Assembly (NCBI RefSeq): GCF_040363165.1
Contig: NZ_BSRG01000012.1
Coordinates: 1-51,484, forward strand
From: Thermus sp. LT1-2-5
GTDB lineage: Bacteria; Deinococcota; Deinococci; Deinococcales; Thermaceae
Direction of reading: 5' to 3'
Length of the DNA stretch: 51,484 nucleotides
Below the pieces are notes generated by a model. The model did not search any database and was not told the DNA's origin. It saw only the letters and a program-made list of their open reading frames with translations. This document shows, one piece after another, positions 33,512 to 41,549 of the stretch; the first letter of the stretch is position 1, and every line of letters begins with the position of its first letter. Both the position numbers and the translations under genes were made by a program.

Positions 33512-34728
33512 GGTCCATTAGGTCCCGCTGCGTCCCGGATGATTTCCGCCAAGGCTAGGGCTCCTGCCCCCAAAAGGCCGGATAGCTCTCCTAGGCGAGT
33601 ATACCCAATGTATAGATGGCGGGTGGATAGAGGTAACGAGCGTTGGTAGACGCTTTGTCGGATAGAGGCCAGGAGTAGGGGGCCGATTTTGGTCACTCCG
33701 CCTCCTACCAGGATTTGCGAAGGGTTAAAGAAGTTAACTAGGGCCGCTATCATTTGGCCGATAAGCTGTCCTGCCTGCTGGATGATGCGGTTAGCCACAG
33801 GATCTCCCTCGCGGCTAGCTTGGCCCACTTCCATTGGGGTAAGAAAGCCTCGTTCCTCGAAAAGTTTGGCAAGGAGGGGACTTTCTCCGCGTTCTGCCGC
33901 CTGAAGGGCCATCCGGGCAATGGCCGGGCCTCCTGCCATGGCTTCCACACACCCTATGTTGCCGCAGTGGCAGATGGGGCCCTGGGGATCTACGCAGATG
34001 TGGCCCACGTCCCCGGCTGCGCCATCCGCTCCCCGGTAGATCTCCCCTCGGCAGACGATGCCAGCACCAATGCCTGTGCCTACCTTGATCACCACAAAGT
34101 TAGCGTGCGCCTTGCGGTCGTGCCACAGCTCACCGAGTGCCATCACGTTCACGTCGTTGTCCACAAAAACTGGGCACGGGAAGGTTTCCCATAGGTACTC
34201 TTTTATGGAAAAGCCCTCCCACCCTGGCATGATGGGAGGATTGATGAGTAGGCCGCTTTTGAACTCCACCGGGCCTGGCACCCCCATCCCAATACCTACC
34301 ACTTCTTCTGGACTTCTACCGACGCGTTGCAACAGTTGGAGGACAACCCCGCGCACCCGGGCCATGACCGGGCCCGGTCCCAGGCGGACATCCAAATCTT
34401 CCCCGTGGTGAGCCAAAACCCGAAGGTTGGGCGTAAGGAGGGCCACATCCAGACTTGTGGCACCCAGGTCTACGCCCACAAGTACGCCGAGTTCGTCCCG
34501 GAGCCGCAATGCCATAGGCGGGCGCCCCCCTATGGAGGCTTGAACTTCGGCTTCTTCAACGAGGCCCCGCTCTTTGAGCGACTCCACGACCTCATAGGCT
34601 TTACTTCTAGAGAAACCCGTCTGGATGGCGATCTCCCGGCGGGTAAGGTGGCCTTTCCAGAGAAGTAGGTCCATGACTCGGGCTTCTGCCGGGGAGAGGT
34701 TCTCCCATATACCACGTCGTGAGTCCAT
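33466..34728 (-). CDS. ROK-family transcriptional repressor (XylR/NagC-like)
   Basis: 420 residues from the ATG at 34728. The N-terminal winged helix (about 8-65) has LTRREIAIQTGFSRSKAYEV. The ROK sugar-binding domain follows: GVDLGATSLDVALL, VPGPVEFKSGLLINPP, FVDNDVNVMALGE and the zinc motif CHCGNIGCVEAMAGGP. Because of the nearby xylulokinase remnant and divergent sugar ABC operon, it is probably a pentose- or polyol-responsive repressor of that operon; the ligand is unknown. TATAAT ends 6 nt before the ATG, which indicates a leaderless transcript and supports this start. Confidence 0.88.
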   Translation of the reverse strand: MDSRRGIWENLSPAEARVMDLLLWKGHLTRREIAIQTGFSRSKAYEVVESLKERGLVEEAEVQASIGGRPPMALRLRDELGVLVGVDLGATSLDVALLTPNLRVLAHHGEDLDVRLGPGPVMARVRGVVLQLLQRVGRSPEEVVGIGMGVPGPVEFKSGLLINPPIMPGWEGFSIKEYLWETFPCPVFVDNDVNVMALGELWHDRKAHANFVVIKVGTGIGAGIVCRGEIYRGADGAAGDVGHICVDPQGPICHCGNIGCVEAMAGGPAIARMALQAAERGESPLLAKLFEERGFLTPMEVGQASREGDPVANRIIQQAGQLIGQMIAALVNFFNPSQILVGGGVTKIGPLLLASIRQSVYQRSLPLSTRHLYIGYTRLGELSGLLGAGALALAEIIRDAAGPNGPYEGSPSANHSLSRR

Positions 34729-34734
34729 GCTTCT

Positions 34735-34764
34735 ATTATACAAACCAAATGAATAAGAAAACAA
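34735..34764 (-). promoter_or_regulatory. Leaderless promoter of the ROK gene
   Basis: On the minus strand -35 TTGTTT (34764-34759) and -10 TATAAT (34740-34735) are 18 nt apart. With only AGAAGC before the ATG, transcription should begin at or near the first base of the start codon. Confidence 0.7.
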
Positions 34765-34766
34765 AG

Positions 34767-34786
34767 TTTGTCTTTACGAAGACAAA
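34767..34786 (+). promoter_or_regulatory. Palindromic operator between divergent promoters
   Basis: TTTGTCTT-TACG-AAGACAAA is a perfect 8-bp inverted repeat with a 4-nt centre, lying between the -35 boxes of the ROK gene and of the ABC operon. ROK repressors bind such A/T-rich dyads. It is flanked by further partial symmetry (ACAAAG on the left, GTTTTT on the right). Confidence 0.7.
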
Positions 34787-34794
34787 GTTTTTTC

Positions 34795-34822
34795 TTGACT
34801 GGAAATCTTTGTCGGGTATAGC
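34795..34822 (+). promoter_or_regulatory. Promoter of the second sugar ABC operon
   Basis: -35 TTGACT at 34795-34800 and -10-like TATAGC at 34817-34822 are 16 nt apart. The start would be near 34829, about 50 nt before the binding-protein ATG, which has GGAGGTG at the usual distance. Confidence 0.6.
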
Positions 34823-34880
34823 TTGACTGTGCATTCCAACGTGCGCTCACGGAAGCCGACGAGGTGGCTGGAGGTGTCGC

Positions 34881-35936
34881 ATGAAAAGAACCACGATGGG
34901 GCTTTGGGCTTTGGTTTGTGCACTAGCAGCCCTGGGCGTGTGGGCTCAGCAAAGCGGTGCCAGGCCTCCCTACACCATAGGGGTTTCCAACGGCTTTATC
35001 GGGAGCGAGTGGCGTGTTCAAATGCTGGACAACATGCGCACGGTTAACGACGAGTATAAGAAGCAGGGGCTTACCCGGGATCTGGTTATTCAAAGTGCTA
35101 ACGTGGACGTGGCGGGCCAAATTAACCAGATCCGCAACCTGGTGCTCCGGCGGGTTCAGGGGATCATCATTAACCCCAATTCCCAGTCTGGTCTGAATGG
35201 GGCCATCCGCGACGCGGTTCGGGCGGGGATTCGAGTGATCTCCGTGGACCAGGAGGTGTCGGCTCCCGAGGCCGTGAACGTAACCATAGACCAGAAGGAG
35301 TGGGCCAAGATCAGCATGCGCTGGCTAGCCGAAGCCCTCGGAGGTAGGGGGAACATTGTCATCATCAATGGTATCGCCGGGCATCCGGCCAACGAGGCGC
35401 GCTACGAGGGTGTGAAGGAAGTGTTGTCCCAGTACCCCAATCTGCGGGTACTCAATGTTTCCAACGCCGACTGGGACCAGGCTAAAGGCCAGGAGGTTAT
35501 GTCCCGGCTGATCGCTTCCTACCCCAACATCGATGGCGTTTGGTCTCAGGACGGCATGGCCGAGGGAGCCTTGCGGGCCCTCCTGGCGGCGAACTTACCT
35601 AGGCTTCCCATTATGGCGGGGGAGGCCCGGGCCGGGTATCTGCGGCTTTGGGCCGAAGCTAAGCGGCGCTATGCTGACTTTAAGTCCTTCGGTGTTTGCA
35701 ATCCTCCGGGGGTAGGGGCCAGTGGCCTCAAGGTTCTGGTCCGATTCCTCCAGGGCAGGAAGCTAAAAGATGGGGTTCTCCGGGGACCTTTCAACAATAC
35801 CATTTACGTCCCTATCCCCTGCCAAGTTTCCGATACCACATTAGAACAAGCGTTGCGGCAAATACAAGGGCGGCCCGATACCTACGTTCTGGACGGGATT
35901 ATCTCTGATCAGCAGGCGGATTCCTACTTTGAGTAG
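34881..35936 (+). CDS. Sugar ABC transporter substrate-binding protein
   Basis: 351 residues. A signal peptide (MKRTTMGLWALVCALAALG, cleaved near VWA/QQSG) is followed by a type I periplasmic-binding fold: YTIGVSNGFIGSEWRVQM, IIINPNSQSGLNGAI, RVISVDQEVSAPEAV and GIAGHPANEARYEG. Two cysteines (GVCNPPG and PIPCQVS) could form a disulfide. It is longer than ribose-binding proteins and resembles those that work with paired permeases. The ligand is not identifiable; a pentose or polyol is suggested by the neighbouring xylulokinase remnant and ROK repressor. Confidence 0.87.
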   Translation: MKRTTMGLWALVCALAALGVWAQQSGARPPYTIGVSNGFIGSEWRVQMLDNMRTVNDEYKKQGLTRDLVIQSANVDVAGQINQIRNLVLRRVQGIIINPNSQSGLNGAIRDAVRAGIRVISVDQEVSAPEAVNVTIDQKEWAKISMRWLAEALGGRGNIVIINGIAGHPANEARYEGVKEVLSQYPNLRVLNVSNADWDQAKGQEVMSRLIASYPNIDGVWSQDGMAEGALRALLAANLPRLPIMAGEARAGYLRLWAEAKRRYADFKSFGVCNPPGVGASGLKVLVRFLQGRKLKDGVLRGPFNNTIYVPIPCQVSDTTLEQALRQIQGRPDTYVLDGIISDQQADSYFE

Positions 35937-35937
35937 G

Positions 35938-37419
35938 ATGGGGCTCCTCCTAGAGGTCCGCAGTCTTGTCAAGCGGTTCGGCCCCACGGTTGCCTTGGAT
36001 GGGGCCGAGCTTTCCTTGGAGGCAGGGGAGATCCTTGGTCTGGTGGGCGCCAACGGGAGTGGGAAGAGCACCCTGATCCGGGTGGTGGCTGGTCTGGTCC
36101 GTCCCGATGGAGGGCAGGTACGATGGCAAGGTAAGGCGTTCTTGCCGTCGAACCCGCTAGCAGCGTGGAGGGCGGGCATCGCTGTGGCCCACCAGGAGAC
36201 CAGCCTGATTCCCACCCTCTCGTTGTGGGAGAACCTAACTCTTCCCCATCGTTCTTTGGGTAAGCCCCTGCCCGCCAAGGCTCGTGTCCGGGAACTTCTG
36301 GATCGCTTAACGCTTGCGGTTCCCTTAGAAGTTCAAGCGGGACAACTGTCAGCTTCCGAGCGCCAGATCGCCGAAGTGGCCAAAGCTTTGCTGTGGGAGC
36401 CCCGCCTCCTCCTGTTGGACGAGCCCACCGCTGCCCTAGACCACGAACAAGTGCAGGCGCTTTTTACCCAGATACGGGCTTTTGCAGCGCGGGGCACGGG
36501 GTGTATTTTCGTAAGCCATCGCCTAAGCGAGGTGCGATCTCTTTGCCACCGAATTCTCGTCTTGCGGGGAGGGCGGGTGGTATACGAGGCGAACTCCAAA
36601 ACCCCCTTTGAGGAACTTCTGGCCCGCATGGTGGAGGGGTTCGGTGCCGGAGTCCGGAGCACTTTGCCCGTCTCAACAGGTGAGGAGCTTTTACGGGTGG
36701 AAGGGCTTCGTACCAAGGGGGTACACGACGTTAGCCTGGTGGTTCGCCAGGGGGAGGTCGTGGGATTGGGTGGCCTCCAGGGGCAGGGACAACGTGAGCT
36801 TCTTATGGCGCTTGCGGGGGCCCTCCCTGCTCAAGGGCGTATCTGGCTTGGGGGACGCCCTTTACCGCCCTTGCGCCCTGCTGAGGCGCTGCGTATGGGC
36901 CTCGCCTTGGTGAGTGGGGATCGTCAGGAGATGGCTTTTCTCCCACGATCGGTAGCGGAAAACCTGCTCATTGCTGCCTGGCCCCGCTTTGCCCGTGGCG
37001 GGGGAGCCTGGTTAGACCTGCATAGAGCCCGTCAGGAGGCCTTCCGCATGGCTGACGGGCTTGGGCTCGTTTATGCAGGTCTGGATGCACCCCTGAGTGG
37101 CCTTTCAGGGGGGAACCAGCAGAAGGTCTTTCTAGGGCGGGCCCTCCTAGCTCATCCCCTTGTTCTACTCCTGGACGATCCGACTGTGGGAGTAGATCCC
37201 CCTACTCGGGCAGCTTTTTATGCCCGGGTACAAGAACTTGCTGGGCAAGGGTTAGGCATCCTCCTCTATAGCAGCGATGAGGAGGAGATTTTGCGGCACG
37301 CACACCGGGTCCTGGTGTTGCTGCGAGGGCGGGTGGTTGCGGTTTTGGAAGGAGTCACCCTTACCCGGGAGGCTCTGCTGGCAGCGAGTCTAGGTGTGGG
37401 GAGGGAAAACCGTGGTTAA
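35938..37419 (+). CDS. Sugar ABC transporter ATPase, two fused domains
   Basis: 493 residues, RbsA-like tandem nucleotide-binding domains. The first has Walker A GANGSGKSTL, an unusual signature QLSASERQIAEV and Walker B LLLLDEPTAALD. The second has a degenerate Walker A (GGLQGQGQRELLM), signature LSGGNQQKVFLGRAL and Walker B LLLDDPTVGVD, where the catalytic Glu is Asp. Asymmetric domains are common in this class. ATG 35938 is 1 nt after the binding-protein stop; the frame extends to TTG 35929, which would overlap it. Confidence 0.92.
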   Translation: MGLLLEVRSLVKRFGPTVALDGAELSLEAGEILGLVGANGSGKSTLIRVVAGLVRPDGGQVRWQGKAFLPSNPLAAWRAGIAVAHQETSLIPTLSLWENLTLPHRSLGKPLPAKARVRELLDRLTLAVPLEVQAGQLSASERQIAEVAKALLWEPRLLLLDEPTAALDHEQVQALFTQIRAFAARGTGCIFVSHRLSEVRSLCHRILVLRGGRVVYEANSKTPFEELLARMVEGFGAGVRSTLPVSTGEELLRVEGLRTKGVHDVSLVVRQGEVVGLGGLQGQGQRELLMALAGALPAQGRIWLGGRPLPPLRPAEALRMGLALVSGDRQEMAFLPRSVAENLLIAAWPRFARGGGAWLDLHRARQEAFRMADGLGLVYAGLDAPLSGLSGGNQQKVFLGRALLAHPLVLLLDDPTVGVDPPTRAAFYARVQELAGQGLGILLYSSDEEEILRHAHRVLVLLRGRVVAVLEGVTLTREALLAASLGVGRENRG

Positions 37420-38326
37420 GCGCGCCTTGCCCTATTATGCACCCGCCCTTTTGCTCACCGTGTTGGTCCTGTTTCTCAGCGGAGGGTTGGCCCCCGGACT
37501 TCTAGACCCCTTTAATCTGTCCCGCTTGCTTGCCAGCGCCTTGCCGATGGTTTTCCTTGCAGCAGGTCAAACTCTGGTGGTCCTTAGTGGGGGCATAGAC
37601 CTCTCCCTGGGGAGCCTTCTCACGTTCACCTTAGTGGTAATGGTGGTGCTTTTCGATGGGGTTGCTGTCGGAGTCGGGTTGCTCGCAGGGCTGGTCGCAG
37701 GGCTCATCGGCGGCGCCATCAACGGGGTTGCCGTGGCCTACCTTCGCCTTCAGCCCCTTGTGGCTACATTTGCCACAGGCTTTCTCTTCGGAGGTTTAGC
37801 CCTTTGGGTTCTTCCTCGTCCCGGAGGGACCGTCCCTCCGGGGCTACGGGAGCTCTTAGACCCTCCGTGGGCTCCTCTAATTCCCTATCTGTTGCTCCTT
37901 GGCGTTTGGGTTTATCTCCGGAGGAGGCCCTGGGGGGTACTCCTATACGCCACAGGCGGCCAAGCGGGTGCAGCTTACGCCAACGGGGTTCCTGTGGCCA
38001 GGGTGCGTGTGCTCAGCTATATGGGAGCTGGCCTCCTCGCTGCCTTTGGGGCCCTTTTTTTGTTGGTGGAAACGGGCACAGGGGATCCGCTTGTGGGGCA
38101 ACCGATGTTGCTGGGGAGCATCACGGCCGTGGTCTTGGGAGGGACCCGGCTTTCCGGGGGTACGGGTGGCTTGGAGGGATCGATCCTGGGCGCTTTGCTC
38201 CTCGTCTTGTTCCGAAACCTGGTGTTCTTTCTAGGGGTTCCTTCTGACCTCCAGGTCTTAGCGGAAGGCCTTGTGGTACTGTTGGCGCTTGCCACGTCAG
38301 GTTACGTGTTGCGGAGGGGGGCGTGA
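37412..38326 (+). CDS. Sugar ABC transporter permease, first of two
   Basis: 304 residues from GTG 37412 (GGGAGGGA just upstream; overlaps the ATPase stop). BPD_transp_2 family with about eight hydrophobic spans; the core motif VVLSGGIDLSLGSLLTF is present, as are GVPVARVRVLSYMGAGLLAA and AVVLGGTRLSGGTGG. It probably pairs with the next gene product as a heterodimer, as in autoinducer-2 and rhamnose importers. Confidence 0.9.
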   Translation: MVKRALPYYAPALLLTVLVLFLSGGLAPGLLDPFNLSRLLASALPMVFLAAGQTLVVLSGGIDLSLGSLLTFTLVVMVVLFDGVAVGVGLLAGLVAGLIGGAINGVAVAYLRLQPLVATFATGFLFGGLALWVLPRPGGTVPPGLRELLDPPWAPLIPYLLLLGVWVYLRRRPWGVLLYATGGQAGAAYANGVPVARVRVLSYMGAGLLAAFGALFLLVETGTGDPLVGQPMLLGSITAVVLGGTRLSGGTGGLEGSILGALLLVLFRNLVFFLGVPSDLQVLAEGLVVLLALATSGYVLRRGA

Positions 38327-39273
38327 AGCGGTTTCCGGGGCCACGAGTAGGCGCCATCGGCATGATCCTGTTTCTTTGCGCCCTTCTTTTGGTGATCCAG
38401 GGGTTGGCTCAGCCTGGCTTTCTCACCCTTTCCCAGGTGGCTAACCTGATGAAGATTGCGGCTGTTCTAGGGATTTTGGCCATCGGCCAAACCTTAGTGA
38501 TCCTTTCTGGTAACGAGGGAGTGGATCTCTCGGTCGGAGCCGTGGCAACCTTCGGCGCTGTGTTGGTGTATAACTTGACGCGGGGTCAGGACGACCGATT
38601 TCTCCTCGCCCTCGCCCTGTCCTTGGCGGTGGGCTTCATCCTTGGGTGCCTCAACGGAGGGTTAGTGGTCTATAGCCGACTTCCCCCGTTGGTGGCCACC
38701 CTGGGAGTAGGCACATTGGTGCAGGGTCTTATTGTTTGGCTTGGTGGTCGGGAACGGGGAGCGGTACCGCCCCTTTTGGTGGAGGCCGTTTCAGGGACTT
38801 GGGCGTTTGGACTCCCTGGAATTCTCTTCATATGGGCAGTTCTGGCCTTGGGCGTAGCGCTTTTGCTTCACAGAACCTATTACGGCAAGGCCCTGTACGC
38901 CCTGGGAAGCAATAGGCGGGCCGCTTTCTTATCTGGCGTTCGGTTAGAGCGGTACCTGGTTTTAACTTATGCCCTGAGCGGGTTCTTCAGCGCTCTGGGT
39001 GGAGTCGTCCTTTTGGGGCATGTACAGCTTATGCACCTTACTCTAGGTCAGGCCTATACCCTCCCCACGGTGGTAGCCGTGGTGGCTGGAGGAACCCTTC
39101 TCACGGGGGGTGTGGGTTCGTACTGGGGGACCATGGCAGGGGCTCTCCTGATCACGCTCCTGCAAAGTGTTCTTCTGACCCTCCGCATTGAGGAGTTTGG
39201 CCGTCAGGTTGCCTTTGGACTCATCCTTTTGGGCTTCTTGGCCGTGTACGGGAGGGAGAAGGGGTTTCGGTAG
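38323..39273 (+). CDS. Sugar ABC transporter permease, second of two
   Basis: 316 residues, GTG 38323 overlapping the previous stop (GTGA). It has the same family and span pattern: VILSGNEGVDLSVGAVATF contains a two-residue insertion in the DLSVG region compared with its partner, then LPPLVATLGVGTLVQGL and AVVAGGTLLTGGVGS. The two permeases are clearly paralogous but distinct, so the channel is likely a heterodimer. Confidence 0.9.
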   Translation: MKRFPGPRVGAIGMILFLCALLLVIQGLAQPGFLTLSQVANLMKIAAVLGILAIGQTLVILSGNEGVDLSVGAVATFGAVLVYNLTRGQDDRFLLALALSLAVGFILGCLNGGLVVYSRLPPLVATLGVGTLVQGLIVWLGGRERGAVPPLLVEAVSGTWAFGLPGILFIWAVLALGVALLLHRTYYGKALYALGSNRRAAFLSGVRLERYLVLTYALSGFFSALGGVVLLGHVQLMHLTLGQAYTLPTVVAVVAGGTLLTGGVGSYWGTMAGALLITLLQSVLLTLRIEEFGRQVAFGLILLGFLAVYGREKGFR

Positions 39274-39289
39274 TGAGGGGGTGAATGGT

Positions 39290-40537
39290 ATGCGCAAGGA
39301 GGCAGAGGTTCTCGGGGTCGGGCTTTTGGGTAGCGGCTTCATCAATGAGTTTCATCTCAAGGCTTTCCGCTATGTGCGCGGGGCTGAAGTCACCGCAGTC
39401 TGTAGCCGTACAGAGGCGGGGGCTACTCGTTTGGCGGAGCAGGCCCGTGCTTGGGGGCTTGGAGAGCCTCGTGTCTACACGGACCTTCGGGCCTTTTTGC
39501 GGGATCCCCAGGTAGAAGCTGTGTGGGTTGGGATCCCTAACCATCTGAGGTTGGAGGTGGCCGAAGCCATTGCGGATGAAGTCCGGACTGGGCGTGCTTC
39601 CCTGCGCGGGGTGGCCTGGGAGAAACCCATGGCCCGTAACCTCAAGGAAGCGCGGGCGATCCTCCAGGCCTTGGAGGAAGCTGGCGTCCCTCACGGGTAC
39701 TTGGAGAACCAGATCTATGCCCCTTCCCTGACCCGGGGTAAGGAATTGATCTGGAAGCGAGGCGCAGCCCTGGCTGGCCCTCCTTACCTGGCTCGAGCCG
39801 CTGAGGAGCACAGTGGGCCTCATCGTCCGTGGTTCTGGCGAGGGGATCTCCAGGGAGGTGGTGTGCTTTCGGACATGATGTGCCACAGTGTGGCGGCGGG
39901 ATGGTTCCTCCTTACCCCACCCGGGGACTCCATGGCCCGGCTGCGCCCTGAGGCAGTTTCGGCACAGGTTGCTGGTCTAAAGTGGGTTCGCCCCTCCTAC
40001 GCAGAGGAGCTTTTCCGGATTACAGGGGGGCAAGTGGACTATCGCCAGGCCCCTGCTGAGGACTATGCGGCGGCCCGGGTGGTTTTCCGAACCCCCGCTG
40101 GAGAGAAGGTCTTGGTGGAGGCGAGCACATCCTGGAGCTTTGTGGGGCCTGGTTTGCGGCTTACCTTTGAGCTTTTGGGTCCGGAATACGCTTTATGGGT
40201 CAACACGCTCGAGGGCGAAGCCAAGGTCTTCTATAGCCGACGTGTGCAAGGCGAAGCAGGGGAAGACTTGGTGGAAAAGCAAAATGCAGAACAGGGGCTC
40301 ATGCCGTTCTTGGCCGAAGAAGCCTTCACCTACGGGTATGTGAATGAGGATCAGCACATGGTCGAATGTTTCTTAAGTGGTAGGAGGCCATTAACTACCT
40401 TAGAGGAGGGGATAGCTGTAACCGAGCTTTTAATGGCTGCCTATTTGTCCGCTGAAACGGGGACTACGGTTAGACTGCCCGAAAGAGCTCTCGAAGAGTT
40501 TGTGCCTGCGGTGCAACTGGGAAAGTGGCGCCCCTAG
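39290..40537 (+). CDS. Gfo/Idh/MocA-family oxidoreductase
   Basis: 415 residues, longer than IolG (335). The N-terminal NAD(P)-binding domain has GVGLLGSGFINEFHLKAF, VTAVCSRTEAG and VAWEKPMARNL (catalytic Lys of the EKP motif). The C-terminal domain has SDMMCHSVAAGWFLL and LVEASTSWSF. It ends the second ABC operon, so it should oxidise or epimerise the imported sugar or polyol; the product cannot be named. ATG 39290 follows GAGGGGGTG; GTG 39281 within that site is the alternative. It starts 16 nt after the permease stop. Confidence 0.85.
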   Translation: MRKEAEVLGVGLLGSGFINEFHLKAFRYVRGAEVTAVCSRTEAGATRLAEQARAWGLGEPRVYTDLRAFLRDPQVEAVWVGIPNHLRLEVAEAIADEVRTGRASLRGVAWEKPMARNLKEARAILQALEEAGVPHGYLENQIYAPSLTRGKELIWKRGAALAGPPYLARAAEEHSGPHRPWFWRGDLQGGGVLSDMMCHSVAAGWFLLTPPGDSMARLRPEAVSAQVAGLKWVRPSYAEELFRITGGQVDYRQAPAEDYAAARVVFRTPAGEKVLVEASTSWSFVGPGLRLTFELLGPEYALWVNTLEGEAKVFYSRRVQGEAGEDLVEKQNAEQGLMPFLAEEAFTYGYVNEDQHMVECFLSGRRPLTTLEEGIAVTELLMAAYLSAETGTTVRLPERALEEFVPAVQLGKWRP

Positions 40538-40991
40538 CTAACTCCCCGATTCCGCACGTCCCCCACCTTTCGCAAGGTCAACCCTTCGTTGCCGAAGCCC
40601 CTTACCTTGCCTTTCAAGATGCCTAGGGACTTTTCCAAAATTTGGGCCCATTCGGAGCTTGTGGGGGTCTCTTTTTCCGCGAGTTCCAGTCTGGGGCGTT
40701 AAAGCCCCCACGCTCCTAAACCCTTACTCGAAGTGCAAGGCCACCCAGCCCACGCTCTCCTTCGCTCATGCCGGGCCCAGTTGCGGTGGGTTTGCTGGTG
40801 CAAGGGAACTGGGTTTTAGTCGCCCACACCCTCCTATGAGGCCAGGTGTGGTTGGGGGTGGTGGATGAAGGTAGGGGGGTAAACCAACCTCGCAGACACG
40901 CCCCTCGGCTAAACCTAGTCTTCACAGTGTCCTTTTGGCGTGGTGGGTATGGGCGTGGGGGCTATTGTCCACAGAGGCTTGGCTGACCACC
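40538..40991. other. Non-coding stretch after the second ABC operon
   Basis: About 450 bases without a convincing gene. A small hairpin, GGGGC-GTTAAA-GCCCC (40693-40708), is not followed by a T run, so it is not a clear terminator. Read on the minus strand, the hairpin context and a short frame upstream faintly recall the right end of an IS200/IS605 element, but no TnpA or TnpB motif could be confirmed. Confidence 0.3.
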
Positions 40992-41549
40992 TCACTGGAG
41001 GAAGCGCTCGAGCCTACCCTTTAGGCCCTCCAGCCGCACGAGCCACCACCCCTCCTTCGGTGGCCGGGGAAGGCTCAAGCCCGGGGGAACCCCGCGCCAC
41101 TTCCCCTCGTGGTAGCGGGCCACTAGGATGGCCTCTTGCCCGGCCCCCGGCAGGACCTTCCATACCTTGCCCTCTACCCACCAGAGCCTTGCCCAGGCCA
41201 GGGAGAGCCCGAAGAGGCTTCCTGGCCCCTCGTAGTAGGCCCACCCCTCGGGCACCAAGACCTGGAGGCCTTCCGGGGCCACCTCCACCACCATGCCTGG
41301 GGCCAGGTAGGGGAGGAGGGGAGAGGAACTGGGCAAGGCCCGGCCCCCGGCCCACAACGTCCCTGCCTCCACCGCCTCCACCCGGCCGTAGTACACCGGG
41401 CGCTCGCCCCTTTTCTCACCCTTCTCCTCCTTCTTCGGCGCTTCCTTGCCTTCCTCCCGCCGCTTTTCCCCCTCCCCGGAGGCCCCAGCCAGGCCTTGGG
41501 CCGCAAGGGGCCAGAGGGCAAGCCTAGCGAGGAGTTGCCGCCGCGTCAT
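40992..41549 (-). CDS. Exported protein with Tat-type signal, function unknown
   Basis: 185 residues from the ATG at 41549. The N-terminus MTRRQLLARLALWPLAAQG has the twin-arginine pattern RRQLL with a hydrophobic stretch and AxA-like cleavage region. A highly charged Lys/Glu linker (about 30-50) follows, then a small domain with YYGRVEAVEAGTLWAGG and APGMVVEVAPEGLQVLVPEG suggestive of a beta-barrel or OB-like fold. I do not recognise the family. It is last in an operon with a two-component system, overlapping the kinase gene by 26 nt, so it may be an envelope sensor partner or regulated product. Confidence 0.75.
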   Translation of the reverse strand: MTRRQLLARLALWPLAAQGLAGASGEGEKRREEGKEAPKKEEKGEKRGERPVYYGRVEAVEAGTLWAGGRALPSSSPLLPYLAPGMVVEVAPEGLQVLVPEGWAYYEGPGSLFGLSLAWARLWWVEGKVWKVLPGAGQEAILVARYHEGKWRGVPPGLSLPRPPKEGWWLVRLEGLKGRLERFLQ

